Positions 1 to 6,511 of a stretch of 7,116 nt of DNA are shown one piece after another (position 1 is the stretch's first letter; every line of letters starts with the position of its first letter). The DNA is from Flavobacterium sp. (GTDB lineage: Bacteria > Bacteroidota > Bacteroidia > Flavobacteriales > Flavobacteriaceae): assembly GCA_003449615.1 (NCBI GenBank), contig DMHA01000173.1:321-7436 (forward strand), given 5' to 3'. A program made the position numbers and the translations under genes. Under the pieces are notes generated by a model that saw nothing but the letters and a program-made list of their open reading frames with translations, ran no database searches and was not told where the DNA came from.

Positions 1-37
1 AGATGGAAGTTTTATACATAGATTTAATTTTTATATA

Positions 38-205
38 TTGAATTTGAATTTGATATTGCCATTGAATTTGATATTGTCATTGAAATTGATATTGCCATTG
101 CCATTGATATTGCCATTGATATTGCCATTGATATTGCCATTGAAATTGCCATTGATATTGCCATTGATATTGCCATTGATATTGATATTGTCATTGCCAT
201 TGAAA
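38..205. repeat. 28-unit degenerate hexanucleotide array (TTGNNN)
   Basis: The block reads as 28 consecutive hexamers with no insertion or deletion. The first three bases of every unit are TTG, and the last three are one of five triplets: ATA (10 units), CCA (10), AAT (3), AAA (3) or TCA (2). ATA and CCA units mostly alternate, giving a 12-bp higher-order period in the middle of the array. The AAA units are numbers 8, 18 and 28, exactly ten units (60 bp) apart. On the minus strand the units read NNNCAA, and the array starts six bases after the doxX-like stop codon, so it would be the 3' untranslated region of that operon. It is open in one frame on each strand only because the units lack stops there. 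I do not think it codes. Function unknown; slippage-driven expansion with later substitutions is the simplest origin. Confidence 0.95.
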
Positions 206-211
206 TTTTTT

Positions 212-595
212 CTAACTTAACCAATATACCGCCATTACAGCTGGAACAAAGTAAATAACAATCGTTCTGGCACCGTCATAATCTTTGGCCAATCGTTGTC
301 CAAAAAGCAGCATCAACAAAGTGATACTCGAAAAAACAGCACCATACAAACCAAAAGTTCTTCCGTTGCTTACCAATAATTCAATGCCTCCCACTACACA
401 TAAAATTCCAGATATTAATTCTAAAACAAGAATGTGTAACAAGGCTAAACGAACCAAGTTTTTTAGTTGAGTTTTGGCAAAATGAGCTTTTAACCAATCG
501 AGGTTGTCATTCCAATAAAATAATTTGTCATAACCCGATTGTATGAAAGTGATGGCCAAAAAAGCCAAAAGCAAAATGGAAGCAGCATTGTTCAT
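212..595 (-). CDS. DoxX-like small integral membrane protein
   Basis: This 127-residue protein has four hydrophobic segments at about residues 5-22, 48-73, 81-99 and 109-125, the size and topology of the DoxX/DoxD-like family. The family is named after a thiosulfate:quinone oxidoreductase subunit, but most bacterial members have no proven activity, so no reaction is assigned. An amphipathic, charged stretch (about 22-47, with KLFYW near its start and KAHFAKTQLKN at its end) joins helices 1 and 2. A Gly-rich turn follows at about 69-79 and a charged loop at 101-110 (RLAKDYDGAR). The single Cys (C66) lies inside helix 2, so there is no thiol pair. The ATG lies four bases after the holB stop with no clear Shine-Dalgarno, which implies co-transcription and perhaps translational coupling. 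The stop is TAG, and the hexamer array follows directly. Gene real: high confidence; family: good; function: unknown. Confidence 0.83.
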   Translation of the reverse strand: MNNAASILLLAFLAITFIQSGYDKLFYWNDNLDWLKAHFAKTQLKNLVRLALLHILVLELISGILCVVGGIELLVSNGRTFGLYGAVFSSITLLMLLFGQRLAKDYDGARTIVIYFVPAVMAVYWLS

Positions 596-599
596 AATC

Positions 600-1748
600 T
601 TATTTTTTATGTATTAAACGAGTCAATTTTATAGACAAATCTGTTAGAATAATTTTAGCATTTCCGTTGCGTTCGATGTGGAAAATGGCATCTGACAATT
701 CCTGAAATATTTCGTTGATGTTGTTTCCGTTTATAAAAGGAGCAAATTTGGCTATCGTGAAATTCTCTATGGTGGATTCCATATAAACCAAACTCTGTGT
801 TTCATAATTGTGCAACAAGGCTTGACGAAAAATATCAATGCAATATTGCAAAAACTTCTTTTGGGTTTCTCTTCCCAAAGCCGCAATTTGATCACTCCAC
901 TGAATCAAATCTGCTATAACGGCAGCATTTTTTTTGGCTTGGAAAGCGGCTCGAACCCAGTACACAAACCATTGTTCGAATGGAAATTCCTCGTTGTCAT
1001 CTTTGAGTAAATTCAAGGCTTTGTTGTAATTTCCTTGAGCTTGATGCGCAATTTTTGTGGCTAGTTTTGGTTCAACATTTTCACGCGAAATGAGTGCTTC
1101 GCCAATCACATTTTCACTCAATCCATTAAAATGCAAGACTTGGCAACGAGAACGTATCGTTTGAATAATGTCTTCTTCGTTTTCGGAAATTAGAATAAAA
1201 ACTGTTTTTTCAGGCGGTTCTTCAAGTAGTTTTAGTAGTTTGTTAGAAGCGGCGGTATTCATTTTATCTGCCATCCAAACAATCATAATTTTATAACCGC
1301 CTTCGTAAGATTTTAACGAAAGTGACTTTAGAATTTCCTGAGCATCATCGACCCGAATTTCGCCTTGTTTGTTTTGAACACCCAACACCGAATACCAATC
1401 GAACAAACCTCCATAAGGATTATCTGCTACAAATTGTCTCCAATCAGCAATAAAATCGATGCTTTTCGGTTTTGTTTTTACGTCCTCGGTAGTAACACTT
1501 GGATAAACAAAATGCAAATCGGGATGCGAAATTTTTTGAAATTTAAGATTACAACTTTCGTTCTCTCCAATGTTTTCTCCGTTTTGATTGTGGCACAAAA
1601 TATATTGTGAGTAGGCAATTGCCATTGGCAAAGTACCACATCCCTCTGGCCCTACAAACAATTGTGCGTGAGGAATTCTGCCCAAATCGGCACTTCGTGT
1701 CAAGTGGTTTTTGATGTGATCCTGCCCTAAAATTTCTGAAAACTGCAT
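600..1748 (-). CDS. holB: DNA polymerase III subunit delta-prime (clamp loader)
   Basis: This 382-residue AAA+-type protein is the delta-prime subunit of the clamp-loader complex, which places the sliding clamp on primed DNA in the cytoplasm. The N-terminus has the usual I-x-GQ and H-A-x-L-F-x-GPEG pattern (residues 6-36). The P-loop-like segment G33-PEGCGT lacks the Walker A lysine, as expected for a delta-prime that does not hydrolyse ATP. The Walker B-like strand is at about 153-161 (KIMIVWMAD), followed by N-T-A-A-S-N-K-LLKLLEEPP (164-179), a hallmark of the DnaX/HolB family. The SRC motif is at 200-202 (IRSRCQ). In the zinc-module region only two cysteines remain (C52 and C66). The C-terminal 170 residues are helical and poorly conserved, as in the collar domain. 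A candidate -7 box sits four bases upstream of the ATG, so the message may be nearly leaderless. Identity is firm. Confidence 0.95.
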   Translation of the reverse strand: MQFSEILGQDHIKNHLTRSADLGRIPHAQLFVGPEGCGTLPMAIAYSQYILCHNQNGENIGENESCNLKFQKISHPDLHFVYPSVTTEDVKTKPKSIDFIADWRQFVADNPYGGLFDWYSVLGVQNKQGEIRVDDAQEILKSLSLKSYEGGYKIMIVWMADKMNTAASNKLLKLLEEPPEKTVFILISENEEDIIQTIRSRCQVLHFNGLSENVIGEALISRENVEPKLATKIAHQAQGNYNKALNLLKDDNEEFPFEQWFVYWVRAAFQAKKNAAVIADLIQWSDQIAALGRETQKKFLQYCIDIFRQALLHNYETQSLVYMESTIENFTIAKFAPFINGNNINEIFQELSDAIFHIERNGNAKIILTDLSIKLTRLIHKK

Positions 1749-1752
1749 AAGG

Positions 1753-1760
1753 CAAATATA
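1753..1760 (-). promoter_or_regulatory. Candidate -7 box (TATATTTG) for holB-doxX
   Basis: On the minus strand TATATTTG matches the Bacteroidota TAnnTTTG -7 consensus exactly. It ends four bases before the holB ATG, so a start site a few bases downstream would give a leaderless or almost leaderless transcript. No good TTG -33 box is visible 17-23 bases upstream, where a TTTC-containing stretch is the nearest match. The call rests on the -7 match and its position only. Confidence 0.4.
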
Positions 1761-1942
1761 ACATAAAATGAATAATTCTCGAAATTAGAGTTGCAATGTT
1801 TTACAAATCAGAAAGTCGTAAATCTTTTTGTAACGTAGATATAAAAATCAAAAAAATAATTATTTAATCAATTTACAACGTTTTCGCCAATCTGCACCAC
1901 TTATTTTTAAACTATTCTTATTTTTAAGTTCTTGAAAAGTTA

Positions 1943-1950
1943 TATCTTTG
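1943..1950 (+). promoter_or_regulatory. Candidate -7 box (TATCTTTG) for pgk
   Basis: TATCTTTG matches the TAnnTTTG consensus of the Bacteroidota primary sigma factor and lies 44 bases before the pgk start, implying an untranslated leader of roughly 35-40 bases. A TTG at 1932-1934 is too close to serve as the -33 element, and no TTG occurs at the usual 17-23 base spacing, so the upstream half is weak. No Shine-Dalgarno is seen before the ATG, which is normal for this phylum. Confidence 0.55.
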
Positions 1951-1994
1951 TTTTCCTTTCAAAATAATCTAACTTTTAATAAAAATAATTTCTA

Positions 1995-3182
1995 ATGAAA
2001 ACTATAAACGATTTCGATTTCAAAAACAAAAAAGCCATAATTCGTGTTGATTTTAATGTGCCTCTAGACGATAATTTTAATGTAACCGATGCCACTCGTA
2101 TCGAAGCGGCAAAACCCACCATTGATAAAATTATTGCCGACGGAGGAAGTGTGATTTTAATGTCGCATTTGGGGCGACCAAAAGGAGTAGAAAAAAAATA
2201 TTCTTTGGAACATATTGTTAAAAAATCTACTGAAATTTTAGACCAAGAGGTTTATTTCGCCTCAGATTGTATTGGAGAAGTAGCAGAAAAAGCAGTAGCA
2301 AATTTAAAATCAGGGGAAATATTATTATTAGAAAACCTGCGTTTTTATAAAGAAGAAGAAGCTGGAGATGTTGAATTTGCAAAAAAACTGGCTTCGCTTG
2401 GAGATATTTATGTCAATGACGCATTCGGAACAGCACACAGAGCACACGCTTCGACAACCATAATTGCACAGTTTTTTCCAAAAGATAAATGTTTCGGATT
2501 GTTGTTAGCAAGAGAAATCGAAAGCTTGAACAAAGTTTTAAAAGATTCAGTAAAACCAGTAACCGCTGTTCTTGGAGGTTCAAAAGTGTCTTCAAAAATT
2601 ACGGTTATCGAAAATATTTTGGATAAAGTAGATCACATGATTATTGGTGGCGGAATGACTTTTACTTTCGTGAAAGCTTTGGGCGGAAAAGTTGGAAATT
2701 CAATTTGTGAGGATGACAAACAAGAATTGGCATTAGAAATTTTGAGATTGGCCAAAGAGAAAGGCGTTCAAATTCACATTCCTGTTGATGTTGTTGCCGC
2801 CGATGATTTTTCGAATGATGCCAATACAAAAATTGTAGATGTTCGTGAAATTCCTGACGGTTGGGAAGGATTGGATGCTGGTCCAAAATCATTGGAAGCT
2901 TTCAAAAAAGTAATTTTAGAATCAAAAACTATTCTTTGGAACGGACCTCTTGGCGTTTTTGAAATGGAAAATTTTGCCAAAGGAACCATAGCTCTTGGCA
3001 ATTATATTGCCGAAGCTACTGCAAACGGAGCTTTCTCACTTGTAGGTGGTGGCGATTCAGTAGCTGCAGTGAAACAATTTGGTTTTGAAGATAAAGTAAG
3101 TTATGTGTCTACCGGTGGAGGTGCAATGTTAGAAATGCTTGAAGGCCGAATTTTACCCGGAATTGCAGCTATTTTGGACTAA
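1995..3182 (+). CDS. pgk: Phosphoglycerate kinase
   Basis: Phosphoglycerate kinase transfers phosphate from 1,3-bisphosphoglycerate to ADP, giving 3-phosphoglycerate and ATP in cytoplasmic glycolysis, and runs in reverse in gluconeogenesis. The 395-residue length is normal for the bacterial monomer. N-domain substrate motifs are RVDFNVP (17-23), DATRIEA (32-38), SHLGRP (57-62), LLENLRFY (111-118) and [12 protein letters not shown] (142-153), which supply the basic patch through R35, R61, R117 and R149. The C-domain nucleotide site is shown by GGSKVSSK (194-201), GGGMTFTF (218-225), WNGPLGVFE (315-323), VGGGDS (350-355) and TGGGAMLE (373-380). All key residues are present and the gene is intact. 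It is transcribed divergently from holB and stops 107 bases before the transglycosylase gene. Identity is essentially certain. Confidence 0.99.
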   Translation: MKTINDFDFKNKKAIIRVDFNVPLDDNFNVTDATRIEAAKPTIDKIIADGGSVILMSHLGRPKGVEKKYSLEHIVKKSTEILDQEVYFASDCIGEVAEKAVANLKSGEILLLENLRFYKEEEAGDVEFAKKLASLGDIYVNDAFGTAHRAHASTTIIAQFFPKDKCFGLLLAREIESLNKVLKDSVKPVTAVLGGSKVSSKITVIENILDKVDHMIIGGGMTFTFVKALGGKVGNSICEDDKQELALEILRLAKEKGVQIHIPVDVVAADDFSNDANTKIVDVREIPDGWEGLDAGPKSLEAFKKVILESKTILWNGPLGVFEMENFAKGTIALGNYIAEATANGAFSLVGGGDSVAAVKQFGFEDKVSYVSTGGGAMLEMLEGRILPGIAAILD

Positions 3183-3206
3183 ATATTGGTTTTTTAACAA
3201 TATTTA
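3180..3206 (+). terminator. Weak AT-rich hairpin at the pgk stop
   Basis: TAAATATTG (3180-3188) and CAATATTTA (3198-3206) are perfect reverse complements around a nine-base loop containing six T residues. The left arm begins with the pgk stop codon itself. The stem has a single G-C pair and no T tract follows it, so it would be a poor intrinsic terminator. It could instead be a 3'-end stabilising structure or chance in AT-rich DNA. Confidence 0.25.
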
Positions 3207-3217
3207 ATGAAATTTAT

Positions 3218-3234
3218 TGTTTTTACCTATTAAA
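3218..3234 (+). repeat. 17-bp repeat copy A (inverted copy at 7039-7055)
   Basis: TGTTTTTACCTATTAAA here is the exact reverse complement of 7039-7055. Both copies are intergenic, about 3.8 kb apart. This copy runs into the candidate -7 box of the transglycosylase gene (3231-3238). A 17-base match in AT-rich DNA of this length is uncommon but could be chance. Confidence 0.5.
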
Positions 3235-3238
3235 TTTG
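3231..3238 (+). promoter_or_regulatory. Candidate -7 box (TAAATTTG) for the transglycosylase gene
   Basis: TAAATTTG matches TAnnTTTG and lies 51 bases before the ATG at 3290. The nearest TTG (3217-3219) is only 11 bases upstream, so the -33 element is weak. The predicted start site, near 3243-3246, falls inside the left arm of the 12-bp inverted repeat at 3237-3268. Initiation here would uncouple this gene from pgk. Confidence 0.45.
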
Positions 3239-3268
3239 CAACAAACCATTCTTGTTTGGTTTGTTGCA
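3237..3268. promoter_or_regulatory. 12-bp perfect inverted repeat: candidate operator or hairpin
   Basis: TGCAACAAACCA (3237-3248) and TGGTTTGTTGCA (3257-3268) are perfect reverse complements separated by eight bases. The arm centres are 20 bp apart, about two helical turns. The repeat overlaps the last two bases of a candidate -7 box and the predicted start site, a position suited to an operator. In a transcript reading through from pgk it would fold into a 12-bp stem with an 8-nt loop. Neither strand has a T tract after it, so a classical intrinsic terminator is unlikely. The structure is certain; the role is inferred. Confidence 0.6.
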
Positions 3269-3289
3269 TAACAAGTTGAATATAAAATT

Positions 3290-5317
3290 ATGAAGTTAAT
3301 AAATATAACCCCTATCCTTTTTTTGTTTTTTTCAATTCAATCGTTTTCGCAGCGATATGCTGATTATAAAACAAATATAAAAACAGAAAAGCAAAACTTC
3401 TATTTAGATTCCATCAAAAACACTTTTGTAAAAGACAAACGTGCTTCAGAAGTTGATAGTCTGTGGATTAAGGAATTAACAAATCTTGATATTTATAATG
3501 AACTTAACAATGATATCACAAATAGCAATTTCAATGAAAATGTAGATTATGAATTGCCTACTGAATTGCTCAAACAGCGATTAGCGGCAATGGATGCAAA
3601 ATCGCCATTTAATATTGAATACAATCCCGGTTTAGAAAATATTATCAAGTCGTTTTTAAAGAATCGGAAAAAATCTTTTGGACGATTGATGGCTATTTCT
3701 GAATATTATTTTCCCATGTTTGAAGAGGCTTTGGCCAAACAAAACGTGCCTTTGGAGATAAAATATTTGGCCATTGTAGAATCGGCTTTGAACCCAAAAG
3801 TAGTTTCCAGAATGGGAGCAACGGGACTTTGGCAGTTTATGTATCATACCGGAAAACAATACAATTTGAAGATTGATTCTTATATTGACGAACGCAGTGA
3901 CCCCTTGAAATCGAGTGAAGCGGCAGCCCAATACATGAGCAAAATGTATGAAATTTTTGGCGATTGGGATTTGGTTTTGGCGTCTTATAATTCAGGTCCA
4001 GGCAATGTAGCAAAAGCCATTCGACGTTCGGGCGGACAACAAAATTATTGGAATATTAGAAAAAACCTTCCTCGAGAAACCCAAGGTTATGTGCCTGCAT
4101 TTCTTGCCACGATGTACATTTATGAATACCATAAAGAACACGGAATCAAGCCAGAAAGAGCTTTGGTGCAGCATTTTGCTACTGATACAATTCTAATCAA
4201 AAAACAAATGTCGTTCCAACAAATATCAGATTTGCTCGATATTCCAGTGGCCGAATTGCAACTATTTAACCCTTCTTATAAAATGAATGTGATTCCGTTC
4301 TATCAAGATGAGCCTCATTTTTTGAGATTACCAAAAGATAAAATTTCAGTTTTTGCTTCCAATGAAGAGAAAATTTATGCTTATATTCAACGTGATTTGG
4401 ATTTTCGTGAAAAACCGTTTCAAGTTCAACAAGCCATGGTCTTGAAGGACACAATGAATTCAACACAAAGAGTTACACTTCCAAAAACAAAATATTATAC
4501 CGTGAAGCGAGGTGACAATTTAAGCCTCATTGCCAACAAATACAGCGTTACAGTTTCTGACCTCAAAAAATGGAATAGACTTAAAGGAAGCTCTGTTGCC
4601 AGCGGAAAAAGTTTAAAAATAATGACGAAAGAAACGGTGGTTCAAACAATTAAAAATTCAGTTAAATCGAACCAACAAATTGTTTCTGCTGATTCTAAAA
4701 TTAATGATGAAGACAAGGCAAATAAAAACATCAAAAACGATACTTTGTCCACCTCGGTTGCAGCTTTTTATATCGTTCAAAAAGGAGATAATTTAAGCAT
4801 TGTCGCTAAAAAGCATAATGTTTCTGTTGCCGAAATTAAAGAGTGGAACGGACTTACAAACGCTTCAATTCAATTGGGAATGTCTTTGCAAGTGGCTAAA
4901 ATTGAGACAAATGACAAGGAAATAATAGCTGCTACAACCAAAATAGAAAATATTGAATATATTGTAAAAAAAGGGGATAATCTCGGAAATATTGCCAAAA
5001 AATTTGGAAGTACTTTAGACGATTTAAAACTATGGAACAATTTGCAAGACAACAAAATTGCTGTAGGAAATTCTTTGATTGTTGCAAAAAATGAAGTGAC
5101 AATTGAAAGCAAACCTGACCAAAATAATTTTAATAAAAATGAAAGTTTAGCTTCCGCTTCAAAAAGCAAAAGCAACGATTATTTAGTAAAAAAAGGAGAT
5201 TCATTATACAGCATTTCAAAAAAATATCCAGGAGTTAGTATTTCGGATATCGAAAAATGGAATAACATCAAAAGCAAAGAATTGAAACCGGGAATGAAAC
5301 TAAAAATTAACGGATAA
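3290..5317 (+). CDS. Secreted MltD-like lytic transglycosylase with four LysM repeats
   Basis: This 675-residue envelope enzyme should cleave the MurNAc-GlcNAc bond of peptidoglycan, leaving 1,6-anhydroMurNAc. Residues 1-20 form a signal peptide (basic start, hydrophobic core ILFLFF, cleavage probably after SFS). There is no lipobox Cys, unlike E. coli MltD, so the product should be soluble periplasmic or exported. The SLT catalytic domain spans about 135-285: E164 in AIVESALNP is the predicted catalytic acid, followed by GATGLWQFM (176-184) and ASYNSGPGNV (231-240). Residues 290-400 are a linker with a LysM-like SFQQISDLLDIPVAELQLFNP stretch (308-328, written here as one motif of about 20 positions). 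Four clear LysM modules begin at about 402, 493, 556 and 630, each with a (V/I)(K/Q)(K/R)GD(N/S)L start and a W-N pair; they bind GlcNAc-containing glycans. Ser/Lys/Asn-rich linkers separate them. No Shine-Dalgarno is visible. Confidence 0.93.
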   Translation: MKLINITPILFLFFSIQSFSQRYADYKTNIKTEKQNFYLDSIKNTFVKDKRASEVDSLWIKELTNLDIYNELNNDITNSNFNENVDYELPTELLKQRLAAMDAKSPFNIEYNPGLENIIKSFLKNRKKSFGRLMAISEYYFPMFEEALAKQNVPLEIKYLAIVESALNPKVVSRMGATGLWQFMYHTGKQYNLKIDSYIDERSDPLKSSEAAAQYMSKMYEIFGDWDLVLASYNSGPGNVAKAIRRSGGQQNYWNIRKNLPRETQGYVPAFLATMYIYEYHKEHGIKPERALVQHFATDTILIKKQMSFQQISDLLDIPVAELQLFNPSYKMNVIPFYQDEPHFLRLPKDKISVFASNEEKIYAYIQRDLDFREKPFQVQQAMVLKDTMNSTQRVTLPKTKYYTVKRGDNLSLIANKYSVTVSDLKKWNRLKGSSVASGKSLKIMTKETVVQTIKNSVKSNQQIVSADSKINDEDKANKNIKNDTLSTSVAAFYIVQKGDNLSIVAKKHNVSVAEIKEWNGLTNASIQLGMSLQVAKIETNDKEIIAATTKIENIEYIVKKGDNLGNIAKKFGSTLDDLKLWNNLQDNKIAVGNSLIVAKNEVTIESKPDQNNFNKNESLASASKSKSNDYLVKKGDSLYSISKKYPGVSISDIEKWNNIKSKELKPGMKLKING

Positions 5318-5431
5318 TACAAAAATCTTCTATACATTTGGGTTTTTATACGATGCTATTTTTTGTGAATGGCATTATTTTATTATTAATCTGAATCAAG
5401 GCTTGAAACAAAATACGAAATTCTTTGGGTT

Positions 5432-5467
5432 AGACCTAACAGGTTTTTAAAACCTGTTAGGTCTTTT
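5432..5467 (+). terminator. 33-bp perfect palindrome, probable intrinsic terminator
   Basis: AGACCTAACAGGTTTT (5432-5447) and AAAACCTGTTAGGTCT (5449-5464) are perfect reverse complements around a single T (5448), and the right arm runs into four T residues (5464-5467). In RNA the central A/U bases would form the loop above a long stable stem. It lies 115 bases after the transglycosylase stop and 60 bases before the DUF4837 start, so it probably ends the upstream message. From memory, closely similar palindromes recur between genes in Flavobacterium genomes, so it may also be a dispersed repeat. The U tract is short. Confidence 0.75.
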
Positions 5468-5523
5468 ACATTGAAAATCAAAAAGTTATAAACTCAACTC
5501 TTGATTCGCATTATTTAATTATA

Positions 5524-6501
5524 ATGAATAAAAACCTCTTTTTATTTTTCTGTTTTATATTACTCTTGTTTTTTTCTTGCAAAAAGCAAGAGGAAAATGC
5601 ACCACGCAAAGCAACTGGAAAAACCAACACCATTTCGGTAATTATAGACGATCCTTTGTGGAATGGTGAAATAGGAGAAAGCATTAGAAACAAGTTTGCT
5701 TCGCCTGTAATTGGCTTGCCTCAAGAAGAACCGCTTTTTACCATAAATCAGTATCCCGTGAAATTGATGGAAGGATTTATGACCGATAGCCGCACTATTA
5801 TAGTTGTAAAAAAGGAAAATACAACCCTATTCGAAATCAAGAAAAATCAATACGCTTCACCTCAAAACGTGTTTCACATTTCGGGCAAAACCAATGGCGA
5901 TATTCTTGAAATCATCGAAAAAAATTCATCTCAAATCATTCAAATTATCAAGGAAACCGAAATTGAAGAAAGCCAAAGAATCAACAAACAATCTTTGATG
6001 AATTCGGGTATTATTAGAAACAAATTCAAAATCTCTTTGGAAGTGCCTAACGGTTATTTGTATGCACTTCAAAAAAGCAAATTTCTTTGGTTAAAAAAGG
6101 AAATCATTAGCGGAAACACGAGTCTTTTGATCTATGAAGTTCCCATCAATTCGATTAAAAATCATTCAAATATTATTACCAATATCATCAGGATTAGAGA
6201 TTCTATTGGCAATTTGTACATTAGTGGAACCGAAGAAGACACCCCAATGATTACCGAGGAAGGTTATTCGCCTTATCTTTTCAAGCTAAAGCTAAACGGC
6301 AAAGAAACTTATGAAACTAAGGGAACTTGGGAGTTGAAAAATGATTTTATGTCCGGGCCATTTGTCAATTATGCTATTGTAGATGAGGCAAACAATAGAA
6401 TTCTAGTTTTGGAAGGATTTTGCTATTCTCCATCAAAAAATGAGCGGGATTTAATGCACGAATTAGAAGCCATAATCAAATCGATTGTTATTTTAAAATA
6501 G
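5524..6501 (+). CDS. DUF4837 family lipoprotein
   Basis: This 325-residue protein is predicted to be a lipoprotein. A short basic start and hydrophobic core (residues 5-17) lead to the lipobox LFFSC, with C19 as the acylated residue. The mature protein opens KKQEE, a Lys/Glu-rich stretch reminiscent of the charged export signals of surface-exposed Bacteroidota lipoproteins, though not an exact match to any I know. The block from about 30 to 72 (ATGKTNTISVIIDDPLW, then GEIGESIR, then IGLPQEEPLF) is what I recognise as DUF4837, a family I know from Bacteroidota with no established function. The rest alternates predicted strands and helices, with aromatic-rich patches such as KSKFLWLKKE near 185-193. 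No catalytic motif is visible. The gene follows a strong palindrome and is probably co-transcribed with the acetyltransferase ten bases downstream. Neither a good -7 box nor a Shine-Dalgarno is seen upstream. Confidence 0.85.
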   Translation: MNKNLFLFFCFILLLFFSCKKQEENAPRKATGKTNTISVIIDDPLWNGEIGESIRNKFASPVIGLPQEEPLFTINQYPVKLMEGFMTDSRTIIVVKKENTTLFEIKKNQYASPQNVFHISGKTNGDILEIIEKNSSQIIQIIKETEIEESQRINKQSLMNSGIIRNKFKISLEVPNGYLYALQKSKFLWLKKEIISGNTSLLIYEVPINSIKNHSNIITNIIRIRDSIGNLYISGTEEDTPMITEEGYSPYLFKLKLNGKETYETKGTWELKNDFMSGPFVNYAIVDEANNRILVLEGFCYSPSKNERDLMHELEAIIKSIVILK

Positions 6502-6504
6502 GAG
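6500..6504 (+). promoter_or_regulatory. Shine-Dalgarno AGGAG before the GNAT gene
   Basis: AGGAG overlaps the DUF4837 stop codon (TAG, 6499-6501) and sits seven bases before the ATG at 6512. It is the only clear Shine-Dalgarno in the window and supports this start. Strong Shine-Dalgarno sequences are uncommon in Bacteroidota, and the overlap suggests coupled translation of the two genes. Confidence 0.6.
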
Positions 6505-6511
6505 TAAAAAA

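Noticed and set aside
38..205. CRISPR array
   Set aside because: Units are six bases with no unique spacers, and there is no cas gene nearby.
24..224. Open frames through the hexamer array on both strands (for example a minus-strand MAIS-repeat peptide starting at TTG 222-224)
   Set aside because: The frames are open only because the hexamers contain no stops in them. The starts are TTG, there is no ribosome binding site, and the minus-strand frame overlaps the end of the doxX-like gene.
1749..1994. Small gene, RNA gene or riboswitch in the divergent intergenic region
   Set aside because: The 246 bases are very AT-rich, with no convincing start and frame, no tRNA-like fold and no recognisable riboswitch core.
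3656..3931. Minus-strand open frame inside the transglycosylase gene
   Set aside because: It is opposite the conserved SLT domain, which accounts for the sequence constraint, and its translation looks like antisense composition with no domain or start signal.
5333..5340. TACATTTG as a promoter for DUF4837
   Set aside because: It matches TAnnTTTG but has no -33 partner, lies about 180 bases upstream, and the palindrome that probably terminates transcription sits between it and the gene.
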